Assembly: GCA_001557505.1 (NCBI GenBank)
Contig: LSAX01000004.1
Span: 1,178,001 to 1,242,000 of the forward strand
Length of the DNA: 64,000 nt
Direction of reading: 5' to 3'
From: Reticulascus tulasneorum
Taxonomy: Eukaryota; Ascomycota; Sordariomycetes; Glomerellales; Reticulascaceae
Position numbers and translations under genes: made by a program. The notes below the pieces were generated by a model that did no database searches, had not been told where the DNA came from, and saw only the letters and a list, made by a program, of their open reading frames with translations. Shown here piece after piece: positions 35,090 through 46,035 of this stretch (its first letter is position 1; the number at the start of each line of letters is the position of its first letter).

Positions 35090-36208
35090 TGAGGGACAGC
35101 TCATCGCCTCGTAAGGGGCAAGCTAATGCGCCCATCTTCTCCTATTCCCACATCTGGCATCGCGCATGGGGTGGTAAGGCGACAGACATGATTAGTTTCT
35201 GGAACTGATTATCACCTTCCTAACTACCCTCATGCACGAATCTCGTCCACCAGTCACGTTGTGCAGTCCCCAAAAAGGGGGACCATCAAGCAGCCAGTCA
35301 CTCGGTCTCCTCTTCCAGAAGTAGCAAGGCGTTCACATTTATTCTCCGTAGTTAAGCTCAAGCTAATGCTGTAAGCCCCCATCATCTCACCGTGTTCTGC
35401 CACGCTTCCATCTCAAGGGGGGCGTCAAGGATAACCTGACCCCCATCAGCGTGTTTGCACATCGTTCAAGCCCACCATGTTTATTCCCGGTAAAAGACCC
35501 CGTTCATCATTAACACATGCTATGCACATCCTCATCCAAACGAGCAGGAAGCAACAACGGCCATCCATTCGCCAGGGGGCTCGCAGGATACGCCCGCGGC
35601 CAGTAAGTTATCTACCTATGCTAAGCTATCTAATCTATCTACGAGTGATGTTACGTACAACACGAGACGGGAGCTCCCCCCTTTCCCCCGTCTATGCTCG
35701 GCATGAAGTCTCCCTCCATGCCTCCTGGACTCCGCTGAATACAACCCATGATTCATGTCTCAGAAGCGATACCTTCCCAAAGGAGTTCCCAGACTTCTCA
35801 AATTTTGTTCCACCGCTTGTGTCCCTTGTGGATCTTCAATCTCCCAAAGACGTCTTCATGACAATGTCATGGTCGTCCTGGGGAGAGCATGCATTGTATT
35901 ACCATCGTCAAATAACTCCAATCGCAGTTGCAACACACTCCTGGCTCAACGACGCTCTCCACTCTTCTTTACTCTTAAGCACCACCACGCCCTTTCATCA
36001 CCATCACTCCAAGGCACGTGGCACCCCCCAAACATCATCGTTTCATCTGAGAGCTAACTCGTTGTATTTAACTCGTCAAAGCAATTAGTTTTCCCCATTT
36101 CTGTCTTATCCCACTGCACGATAAAAGCTTTCATTGAAATGCTGCAAAGCCCCGTTCGTGCATTTTCCTACTAGAGGCACCAAGCCGACTCCTGTTATCG
36201 ATCCCAAT

Positions 36209-39197
36209 TCAAATGGTATAGCTGGCCTGCAGGGCCTGCTGGTCTTGGGGCGGAATTTGGCCCACGAAATCAGTGAACTGGGGAATCAGTTGTCGGTAGA
36301 CGTTGATTGCCTAATACAGAGGTCAGTGGAAGGCTCTAACCCCAGATACAGAGCGAGTAGAGAAGCGCCCGGGAAAGTGGTATCGAGTGATACTTACATT
36401 TTGGAACACATCATGTAGCTCCTGCTTGATCGGGTTACGAAGCTTCAGATCCTGGTACCTAGCAATAGATATGAAGAAATGTAAAAGTTCATTCTCCATA
36501 GCCTGAGGATTCTGCCCCACGACTATGGTGAATCCCTTGAACGCAGTTGCCTTCTCCTCAGATGGGTCGATCTCATCCATAGAGTTTAAGAAGTGCTTTG
36601 CGAAAGTCGGGAGCACTGGGGCTAGTTGCTCGTAGTTGTTGAGTCCAAGGCGGCCGAGAGCAATAGCCGCGTTCTCGTTTACTGCCTTGGTTACATTGGG
36701 ATTACCAATGATTTCGACAAACCGTTGCACCAATTCAGGTATGAATGGTGAGATGGATTTGCTGGATTGCATCGCGATCTCACCGGCTGACCAGCACGCA
36801 TTATTAACGACGCTGAAGCCACTGTCAATCTCCTCATCGAGAATGTTTTCGAGGTCGAGTTGCTTCAAAAGGATAGGGACAATACTACTCAGATGCTTTT
36901 CCAACTGGGGAAAGACATACTTGGCGCAGTCTCCGAGAAGCGCATATGCAGATTGCCGAACGTCATCCTGCGGGTCCTCCAAACAGAAACTCAACAGCTC
37001 AAAGAACGAGCCTTCTTGAGTCCTGACTAATTCGCTTGCCTTTTGGTCATCCAGGGCCTGTATGATGGCACTCAGCAGATCGAGACTGGTGACAAGGAAG
37101 TCTTTGTCGGGAGAGTCCAGAGCAGTGTTATTAATGGCCTGCAGGCTTTGTTCGAGGTTGACATGAATGATGTTGATGCATCGGAGGAATACAGGCTGCG
37201 CATATGGCGCGAAACTATCGGCCAGAGCCATTGCCACGTATGAGAAACACTCGAGCAGCGGGAAAAGCTCGCGAGATTGATCGCCGACCTTTTGGTATCT
37301 GTCAATCAAGGCTGGCATCAATGCGTTGACCAAATGTGGCTGCGCGAGGGTTGGCCCGATGTGCTCGGCAAGCGTCTGAACGCAGTCGTAGAGGATGTAC
37401 ATGTTTCTGTCCTTGTATCTGGCGAAGCAACGGACGAACTGCTGAACGATGGGGAGGCAGTAGGGCTCAAGCATCTTGTCGGACTGCTCTTCCAGATTAG
37501 CGAAGGCCGAGGCTGCAGCTTCTTGAACCTTCTTGTTCTTGTCGAGCATCTTTCGGAGTATGCCATCCATCATAGGCTCGAAATAAGTGGCCTTCTGGCC
37601 GGGATCCTCAAGATTCGCGGCCCAATGCGAGTAGCGGCCAAGTGTCCAGCATGTGATTTGCCTCACAATTGGTTCTTCGTCCTCGAGAATCGTGAGGAGA
37701 TATGGAACGAGTTCCGGCAGATGGGGGGTTACAGCATTGATGCAGCCTTCTGCAACAGCACCAAGGGCGAGGACCGCAGCCTCTCGGTACTGCCATTCTT
37801 CGTGCTTGAGATTGCTCGTAAGATAAGGGAGGATGGCAGTAAAGACAGGATCCTTGAAGTCCCGTGCGAATACGTCCAAGGCGGCGGCCGAGCACTTTCG
37901 GATCGTCCATCGCTCGTCTGGGTTGTCATCGCCATCATCAACCTCGTCGATCTCGCCGTCTTCCAGCTCGTCATTCATGTTTGCCAATTTCTCGTACGCA
38001 TTCACATTCTGCGCCGGGTCGGCAGAGGGGTCTCCGTTGGCGGCGGTTCTCGAAGCGGATTTCTTGGCGAATGCAGGCTTGATATCCTCCTCTCGATCCT
38101 CTTCATCCTCGTCATCAGAAGCTCCACCGAGCAAGGCAATGTCCTCGCCGGTATATACCATGCACTCCAAGAGGACGGGGATGATCTTGTCGAGAAAGGG
38201 GCTCAGTGACTGCCACAAATCATCGTGCTCTCCCACGGCCAGCCAAAATTCGGAGGCCTCGCAAGCCAGCTCCTCATCGTCACTCCTTTGTTGTGTGATG
38301 AGGTAGTCCACCAAGCCTGCAATATGGGGCTGAAGCTTGTCTGGCCGGGTTTCCACCAGCTGGACGAAAGCGTGGCATACCTGCCGTCGAACATCGGCAC
38401 TCTCGTCGACCGCCAAGGTGAAGAGATGAGAAAGCAGGTTGTCGATGTTGTTGAGCATAGCTTGTGACTTGCGGGGGGTGAAGACATTGATAGCTATCAA
38501 TGCTTGGGCGCGAACCTTGGGTAAGGAGCTTTTGGTGGCCTCGATGAACTTGGGTAGGAGAAAGTTCAGGGGCCGCTGTCCATTGTGTTCCCGCTCCAGC
38601 ATCTTGACATTGTCCTCGCAGATCTTAGCCATGGCCGACATTGCGCCCTCTTGCCCCTCGGGCGAGACCTGCCCGTTCTCGTTCCCAAGCAGGGCCAGCA
38701 GCTGCGGCAGCAGTTCGGGCCAGGCCATGAGCCCGCCTCGGCGAATGATTTCCGTCGCAATGTTTCCGGCGTAGTTGCGGATCTGAGAGTTCTTATCCTG
38801 CAGGCCCATAGGAATCGCCATCTTGATGAGAGCCAAGCTGCCCTCGGGTATCTGTTTGAAGTGCGATTTCGCGTTGTTCTTCAGCATGATAGCCGCTGCC
38901 GATCGAACAAGGTGGTACTCCTGTGCAGTACATTGCAGACCAGCTGGAGGTTCCGCACTCGAGAACAGGTAGGCGAGATAGTTGTTGATGTCGGGAGAGG
39001 ATTTGGCTTGGGACAGCATCTAGCGAGAGGGAATCGCGTGATTAGCAAACGGACGGCTTCGCTCGCGCCATGGGGGATTGGCAGAGGTTGCTCACAAGTT
39101 CTGCCTGCTTCTGCGCAGTCTTGTCGAAGCCGCTCAGCGAGTCCTTCAGACAAGCAGCAAGCTGCGTCAAGGACTCTTGAGTGGGTTGCCAGGCCAT
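36209..39197 (-). CDS. KAP104: Transportin / karyopherin beta-2 (Kap104)
   Basis: Three exons on the minus strand, 39197-39096, 39019-36398 and 36310-36209, with introns of 76 and 87 nt, encode 941 residues (the family is about 890-950). Exon 1 gives MAWQPTQESLTQLAACLKDS, exon 3 the conserved tail VYRQLIPQFTDFVGQIP. The whole protein is HEAT repeats. An acidic loop in the expected H8 region (SDDEDEEDREEDIKP, about 335-349, and ELEDGEIDEVDDGDD after it) is the part that in known transportins lets RanGTP displace cargo. LRKCSAAALDV-like WTIRKCSAAALDVF is diagnostic. Kap104 imports PY-NLS cargoes, mainly mRNA-binding proteins, through nuclear pores. Stopping at the long exon-2 frame would lose the last 33 residues. 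First of three tandem minus-strand genes. Confidence 0.95.
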
Positions 39198-41606
39198 GAT
39201 TGGCGCTGGTATACCTTGAGGAAGCTGAGGGTGTTGTGAGGATACGCCCAGTCGAGGGAGTGGGAGTCGGTCGTTGGGGCTAAGTGAGGAAGGTTGATGA
39301 CATTGGTGAACCTGATAATGGTGGGGTTACCCTGTCAGCCTTTTTTTCAGTCTTTCGCGATGTGGTGCAGAAACCTGATACGCAGGAAAGTGGGAAGCGA
39401 GTCAAGCCGCCAAATCAGGTGGAGGTTCGCGGCAGGCTCTGTAAGGTAGTAGTAGACGAGGCAGTTCAGCCCCGGAAAAAAAAAGTGCGATTTTCAACTC
39501 ACATGTGCTTTCGTTCAAACGGAGGGTTTGGGTAATCGCTAAGGTTTCGGAAACGTGTGAAGGTAGAGATCCTGCTTGTCTCGAGGTTCTCCAGTCCCGA
39601 GGGTACAGTAGGCACGCCTCTGCCAGTCTCTTCACAGATCCCGAGGGTTAGGTATGTATGTAGGCAGGTACCTTATCCAGTGCAGTCCGGTCTAGGTAAC
39701 TAGGTCGGTAGGCAGGTTGAGTGGTGCGAGAGTGAGAGAGTGTCAGTCAGGTCAGTGCGTGTGTGTGCCCGCTTCAAGGTTCGGTTTTGGTGGGTTGAGG
39801 AGGTGGTGCTTGTGCTTTTCGAGCAGGGAAGTTTTAGCGGGCGGCGGCGGGGCGATAACGATAACCCGGATAATTTTGGAGCAGGGTTTTTAATGGGATT
39901 GATACACTGTTGAGGCGGGGGGATCCATGTGCTTGCATCCAATTCAATCCAGTCTTTTTGCTTGCACAACTCCATACTCACTCACATCTTGGTTAACAAG
40001 AGTGAACGAAGATGCACGTCACATCTGTACAGATTATACCATGCCATCATCATTGTATCCGATTCTCATGAATTGGTAAATTAAAGAATGCGAGCCTTGA
40101 CGGGAGCCGACCTCGAGACAGTTGCACCTGGCTGCAGTCTCTTCCACATGATGCTGTAGAACTCCAGACGAAGGTCGCGCGATGAGTTACGAAAAAGCTG
40201 CTACGTAGGACAGCGGGCGGCAGCCCATCAATCAATCTGATGTTGTAGATTCGAGACATTTAACGATCCCAGCCTGCCATCTACGTCCGTACCGACCTTG
40301 ATCCCCAAACTTTTTGGAGGTGAGGATCAAACCAGGGTCTTGGAGGCTTGTTGCAGGGACGTGTCCCTGCGCAGCTGCAACCAGGGGGCTTTGCGTCTGC
40401 TGCCATGACACGGACTTCGAAAAGAAGCTCCTTGGAAGACTCTGAGACTTCGATGATTCAGCCACATGCCAGCTATGCTAGTGGAGGGCCAAAGCAATTG
40501 GAATCAAGCGTGTTGCCTTTGACGACGAGTCGGCCCAATGATGATGGGGTGATGTTATTGTAGGAAGTTATGTTGGATATATCCAAGATGAAGCTTCACA
40601 CGCAGCTGAGTCCAACTTATTATTTAATTATAGCCTCGACCTCTGCTATTATATGGCTGTAACCATTAAGCCTTAATCTATCAAGCTGTAATCCCGTTCG
40701 GATGTAATCCATTAAGCTGTGACTTCATCACATGTTAATTCCCTTGATCTCGAAAAACAAGTTTTCCCTTTTCTTCAAATCGGAGGCAACGTCAGTTCAG
40801 ACTTGAAGTTACCTACAAACGAGATCCTCCAGCAGTCCCTCAGCTTGACAACTTTCGTGCGATCTCACTTCAGCTACGTACGTAAAACCTGACAACGTGC
40901 CCAAATCAAGCCACGAAGTAGCACAAGGGCGACGACCGTCAAGGCACCTACCCGACCACCCTGGCTCATCTAGAGTCCGATGGCCGAGAAGTCCGAGGAG
41001 ATCTGGACAAACCCTCTCTAGGAAGTGCAGATGGTTCTTTGCAATACGAGGATGTGACACTGTAGGGGAGACCAGAGCAGGATACAATTGTTTGTTTCGT
41101 TTCGAATGGACCTCTCCCAGTGAATGCCCCCATCCCGCTCCCTTGATGGCATCCCCCGAACATGTGGGACTAAGAAAATCATGACCTGCTAGTCTTATGT
41201 CGGCCGAAGTTCGACATTGAGAGCACTAGTATGTACACATAGCTGGACACTATACTACGCCTGCATGCCTTGGACCACGTTCCCTACCGCCCGTCGCCGA
41301 GACACCACCTGCCCACGGCAGCCTACATCGTCTCCTCATTTCCCGCTGCCAGAAACAGATCGTGCAACTCCCCATAACGAGACTTGCGTAACATGTTATA
41401 GCTCCCTGTCTGGGTCTTTTCTGGGTGCTCATCTTGCTTCCCGGGCCGAGATGGCGGTGGCCGCTTTTCTTCCCTATCTGAGTAAAAGTAGGTGATGGAT
41501 ACTGTCCGGTTTCGTGCTTTGTTTGTGCAAAGCCTCAATATGTCGCCCTCAGAAGCCGGTTGGTAGGTAATGCCTAAGAACACCAGGGATCCTCTCAGGA
41601 CGAGGT
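39198..41606. other. Intergenic, transportin promoter and AT-rich patch
   Basis: 2.4 kb between transportin and the Pac4 gene. The first 700 bp upstream of transportin have many GGTA/TAGGTA-like motifs. At 40610-40740 an AT-rich patch repeats TGTAAYC and CCATTAAG units. Small ORFs (under 95 codons) have no domain. No gene was found. Confidence 0.45.
40610..40740. repeat. AT-rich patch with short repeated units
   Basis: CCATTAAG occurs twice, each close to a CTGTAAYC or CTGTGAC unit, within DNA much richer in A+T than its surroundings. This could be a decayed transposon edge or an ordinary AT-rich spacer; no terminal inverted repeat could be defined. Confidence 0.4.
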
Positions 41607-42146
41607 CTACACGCCATTCTTAGTCGCAGCAGGCGTCGTAACAACACCCCTCTCCTTTAACCTCCCTGTGATAACATCAGAAACAGCCTTAAACCCTTCC
41701 ATCTCTTCCTCAACCGTCCCACCCATAGGCGCCGCTGCGAAGCTCATCGAATTTCCCACATACACGGGCATCTGCGTCCGTCTCGCCAGCAGCCTCGCCA
41801 TCCGCGTGGTGAACTCCACCGACGACTCAACAGAGTAAATAGCAGTAGATAATGGCTGGGCGGTATTCAGCCTCTGCTCTGTTTGTCAGTTGTCATGCTA
41901 CAGCTGAGGACTGGTGGGAGGACTCACATCAGGTAGGGCATAGACAAAGGAGCCCATCGATGCTGGCGCGGCGCTTGGGCCGGAATCATCCGCCGTTGCG
42001 GTCGTGAGAAAGAGGAGGAGTACTTTTGACTTTATAGTGAGGTGGATGGAGATCCGGGTGTCCATTGAATGAGGGAGGGGGATGGAGAATTGGATCGGTT
42101 CAGAGGAGGACTCCATTTTGACGGCCGACAATGATTGACCAACCAT
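41607..42146 (-). CDS. Proteasome assembly chaperone 4 (Pac4/Psmg4-like)
   Basis: Two exons on the minus strand, 42146-41928 and 41873-41607, with a 54-nt intron (gtgagt...gcag), encode 161 residues. Splicing joins FVYALPD to RLNTAQPLSTAIYSVESSVEF. The hydrophobic strand KSKVLLLFLTTA is followed by LLARRTQMPVYVGNSM, which lines up with RLARKTNKQVFV in the human protein, and by EEEMEGF, which matches its KEEMEAF end. Family members pair with Pac3 and guide assembly of the proteasome alpha ring in the cytosol. A downstream Met at codon 11 (42116) is an alternative start. Its length is close to the family. The call rests on the C-terminal pattern and gene size, so I am fairly but not fully sure. 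Confidence 0.75.
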
Positions 42147-42844
42147 ATGGGTAAGCTTAATTCAAGTGATGTGATAATCTCACTCTTGGGTGTATTCTTG
42201 CCACTCACTGAGGGCTGGTGGCTTGAAGAATCGATGAAGACTTCGTCCTGTGAGCAACAGGATCAAGACAAGACGGGCCTCCACACTTGGCTGAGATCCT
42301 TGACAGTGTGAAGCCGTGAAGTTGAGTTAGTCTGCACTGTACGGCGAACCACACATGGTGCACGGTCCCGTAACGACCTTACCAAAAGTAGTATTCAAGC
42401 AACTATTTTCTACCAAGGTTCATGTTTTGCTTCACGGAGTATATTGGGTCTTAGTACTGACACATGTGTGTATGAGGATGAATTGCAGATGGAGATGTGT
42501 TTCATGCGAGTTAATGGAAGCACTTGGCCTTAAACAGAATCAGTTGTTCACCATCATTACTTCGTCAACTTAAAGAAAAACTGACTTGATACCCAAGGTA
42601 CCTAGTATAAGATCTTCCACCTAGGAAGCAGGTGAAGACCACGTTGATCTGGCAAACATTCTTTCCGTGCCATATTCAAGGACGAAGTCTCTTTCTCCCC
42701 AGAGACGTGTCCCGTAAACGGCGGGTCTCCTCCAAAGCTCAACACACGAAACTGTACATATGGCCCATAAGACGGCTTTTCAAATCGCCCCTCGGCTTTT
42801 CTGACCGTACATACATCAAGACATAGCGCTACAAGTGAGCCTTC
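42147..42844. other. Intergenic, no supported gene
   Basis: A 698-bp spacer between two minus-strand genes. It should contain the Pac4 promoter and the 3' UTR of the HERPUD-like gene. ORFs are under 75 codons and show no domain. Confidence 0.5.
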
Positions 42845-45213
42845 TCATAATGCAACAAGCGGCTCCTCAACGCGAGGCTGTTCATGTCGTTCCCGTGTCT
42901 CATGCTGTCCATTAACCGCATCACCGTCCAAGCCATCCTCTGCGGCTTCAGTGTGCGACTGCTCTTCGCCACCTGTCTCGGTCGCAGTCTCAGCGGCTGC
43001 GGCCTCCGCTTCTGCTGCAGCGGCGGCCGACGCCGCAGCAGCTTCTTCTGCTTCTCTTCGTTGTCGCTCAGCTCGAGCCTCAGCCTCCAGATGGGCGATA
43101 TGTCTTTCTGCGACGCCAGGGGCAATACTGGCCAGGAATAGCAGGCCGGCTCTCTCGACTCGACGTACTTGGTCCATGAGCCAGTTCGCGTTGGCATGCC
43201 TGCGCTCGGTGACTAATCGAGCTGCTATATGCGCAGGATTAATATCTCTATTTCCAGGTTCGACTGCCGGAGGTTGACCATCAACTCGTGGGATGGGGGC
43301 TGGATTGTGCAGATGATTTGGCTGCGCAAGAGGTAGCAAGTTCTCCATATGTCGCCGTACCGGTCCCACAGCCTGGTCAAAGAAGGCATTCAGAAGCCCT
43401 GTATTTAGGATGAAGATTCCAAGGGCGATTCCGACGACGGTTGCCCACCGTGACCAGCTTGCGTTCGGGGAGGTGAACCACCATACGAAAAGGCCGAGGC
43501 GAACAATGAGCCAGAAGTGCGGCCATATTTGAGCGATCATTGGACCTATTCCAGGGTTGTTGGGATGGACAACTGCAGGGTGATGACCCTGGGGTTGTAT
43601 TAGTGGCTGCACCTCTGGTTGTTGCTCGCCGTGGACTGGTTGCTGTTGAGGCTGGGTTTGGGGTGCAGGTTGGTGCTGGGCTGCCTGAAGCTGCTGTGCC
43701 AGCTGGTGGAAATCCGGTTGTGCGAGAGGCCGCCCAAAGTTGTCGACTGGCCACTGCACGTTTGGCGGGCGGCGATGCCGCATTGTCGTGAACGGTGCCG
43801 CAGGCTGGTAGGAGGGAACTCGCGCGCTAGGAGTGAAGTATGTTTCCGCGTTGTTGTTAATCAGAAGGCCTCGAGGTCCTTGAGGCGAGGACAGGATATA
43901 GACTTCTGGCGTCCTTTGGGATGGCTGTCTCGTCGCGGTATTGACCGCGAGGTTGGTGCCTCCAACACTTGCTGTCCTCGAGCTTGGGTCGGGTGTTGCT
44001 CTTCCACTCCCAGCACGAGAAGCGGGAGACGGATTATAGGTTGCAGTTACCCCAGTTGTAGGGCCGACATGGCCATTAGCTAGCGATGCTCCAGATGCGC
44101 TCCTTTGCATGGCATTGGTCATGGTTATCGTGGCTTGCCCCGCATCAGCTCCACGTAATATATTCTGCACATCCGCTGGCGAAAGGACGCCTGTCACTAA
44201 GCCTCCAGGGGCTCCAGGAGCCACCGGCGCAGGGAATGTGACATGGCCCTCATTTATAGTGACACGGTATTGCTGGCCATTCGGCATGATACCTTCTCTG
44301 ACGATTGTATGCGTCTCCGGGTTGGGGCCAGGCGAAACGGTGACCCGAGTGGTCTCTCCGGGATTCGCACCTGGTGTAAGGCCACCATTGTCCCCCACAC
44401 CGTGCAGGCCCATCGCAGCCCGGTCCCTTTGATTCTGAGTAATGACTGCCCGGTTTATGGCCTCCCTCTGCCTGTGGATATGGTTCATCCAAGCATTGAT
44501 ACTCTGCGGGTGCTGGGTCGCAAACTGCTGCATTTGTTCTGGTGTCGCGTTTGGTGGGAACATGGGGATTGGAGCAGGACTGGGTGGCAACGCGGGGAAT
44601 GGATTCGGCGTGGGGTGGAGAGGGCTCCGTCTGGGGAAGCCTCCCGGGGGAGTTTGAGAACCAAAGTGGTGATGGTGATGGGCGTGAGCATGGGCTTGGG
44701 CGTGGGCCTGCATGTGAGCCGCATGGCCAGGTATTCCAGCCGGAACAGGACTTTGGCCGAGGGGCGGGATCGCCACATTGGGGACGGGTGCTTGGGTATC
44801 GATGACATCTCTAAGCACAAGATGGACGGTCTGTTGATCGGTAGATCGAATCTGTAGCCATCCAGAATATCAGCAATGAGTTCACCGTGTCTTGCAGCGG
44901 CGCCGCGAGCGAGAGCGAGGGGCCATACCACATCCTCCCCAATAACAGTCAACAAGGTGTCATTATCCTGCTGCAACGGTCGTCCCCGATAAATCAACCT
45001 TTGCTGCGCATCGGTCGGTTTCAGAGGCAACGTCTGGCGAATCTTCTCTTTCAATTGCCGCACGGTAGTCGTGGCAGCAAGACCGGGAAAGCTCAACGGT
45101 CTGTTGGAGCCGGTTCCGAACGAAGGTGACACGATTTGCAGATTGACGGAGAGCGGATCGGCGGGAGTTGCTGGTGCTGGTTGCGCAGTCGAGGATGGGG
45201 GCTCTGAAGCCAT
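42845..45213 (-). CDS. HERPUD-like ER membrane protein with N-terminal ubiquitin-like domain
   Basis: Two exons on the minus strand, 45213-44929 and 44851-42845 (77-nt intron), encode 763 residues. Splicing falls inside the ubiquitin-like domain (about 22-110): TVIGEDV joins IRSTDQQTVHLVLRD, giving the usual last strand. A long disordered region follows, with a His run at about 149-157 and Pro/Gln-rich stretches. A hydrophobic hairpin at about 533-555 and 563-586 (WPHFWLIVRLGLFVWWF; VVGIALGIFILNTGLLN) resembles that of HERPUD1/2, which sits in the ER membrane and helps HRD1-type ERAD. The tail is Ala/Glu-rich coiled coil. Without splicing, the frame loses the UBL end. The gene is divergent from phosphatidylserine decarboxylase. 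The HERPUD call is inferred from domain order; another UBL membrane protein is possible. Confidence 0.75.
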
Positions 45214-46035
45214 AATTGATGTCTAACGGGGCATGCCACGCCGTCAACGAAGCAAGCTTGTCGCGCGATCTGGAGTGGCCAGGTGTCGATGTTGGGGTGG
45301 AGGATGCAAAATAGTTGGAAGGCAACGCCACTAGGAACAGTAAACGTAAGTCATGTCAGACGGGCAAGCATCACTGCAGATGTATCCTGATCGATATGCT
45401 CGAACGACCAAAAAAAAAAAAAAGCTAAACGCTAAGCAGATGCACCGAACAATCTCATGCAAAATGTGCAAGAGGTTACTGGTAAAGACCGCGAAGCTAC
45501 TGCTTCATGGACTGTGACGGTGCGTGCTGTGAGTGATGTGTCGTTTCGGTATTAACAATCAACCTATGTAGTCTAGTAGGTGTTCGTCAGTGTCGAAAAT
45601 TCCACGTTTGTCATTAGAGCTCTGGCTGGGAGAGGTACGTACCTGCTTTTCAGCCCGGTCGGGTGCATCGCGCCTACCTTAAGATAACAGGTGGAACTTT
45701 TTGGAGCAGTGGTGTGGCGCGCCAGTGTGTCTTGGGAAAACCCCGGCGGAATTTACCGAGCACCGAGCTCCGAAAACGGCATAGCGGGCTTATGCTGCAG
45801 CATCACAACCGTTGTCCTGTCCATACCTAGTCCAGTCTAACCAGTTGCTGTGCTGCGTCATTCTTTGGGGGTTGTCACTGATGCAAGCTTGCAAGATCTT
45901 ATCTCTCCCCTTGCCTCAATCGCGCCCAAACCTCCAACTTCACCTGAAGCCCAGCTTCTAAGAGCACCTGCCTGGCCTTGCTAGATACACGGGCCATGCC
46001 CAGATGAGGCCGGCATCCTGAACTTGTCTAGCACC
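45214..46035. promoter_or_regulatory. Divergent promoter region (HERPUD-like / PSD)
   Basis: 822 bp separate the two start codons. It contains a 14-base A run (45410-45423), a GGTACGTACCTGC palindrome-like patch near 45635, and two tiny upstream ORFs before the PSD start. Both genes concern ER or membrane phospholipid homeostasis, so shared control is possible but not shown. Confidence 0.35.
45996..46021 (+). other. Two candidate upstream ORFs in PSD leader
   Basis: ATG CCC AGA TGA at 45996-46007 and an overlapping six-codon frame at 46004-46021 end 14 bases before the PSD start codon at 46036. If they lie in the mRNA leader they could lower translation of the main frame. Confidence 0.3.

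Larger units (their letters stand above)
22748..36208. other. 13.5-kb gene-free region
   Basis: No reading frame here shows a recognisable domain, signal peptide or consistent splice pattern. Frames reach 211 codons (31924-32559) but overlap unrelated frames. The first kilobase is the CT-rich leader and promoter (minus strand) of the regulator at 20817-22747. Simple repeats are scattered: AGC units near 23979-24020, CAT units near 24491-24524, CCATG/CCAAC units near 25335-25392, poly-C at 27695-27706, and a 14-bp repeat at 35048-35089. No terminal repeats, reverse transcriptase or transposase were seen. It may hold long non-coding RNA, distant regulatory DNA, decayed elements, or genes made of very short exons that I cannot assemble. 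Confidence 0.45.

Noticed and set aside
35477..36088. 203-codon frame on the plus strand, ending just before transportin
   Set aside because: Low-complexity His/Ser content, no domain, and it runs towards the 3' end of a convergent gene.
37277..38209. 310-codon frame on the plus strand inside transportin
   Set aside because: It is the antisense shadow of the conserved transportin exon.
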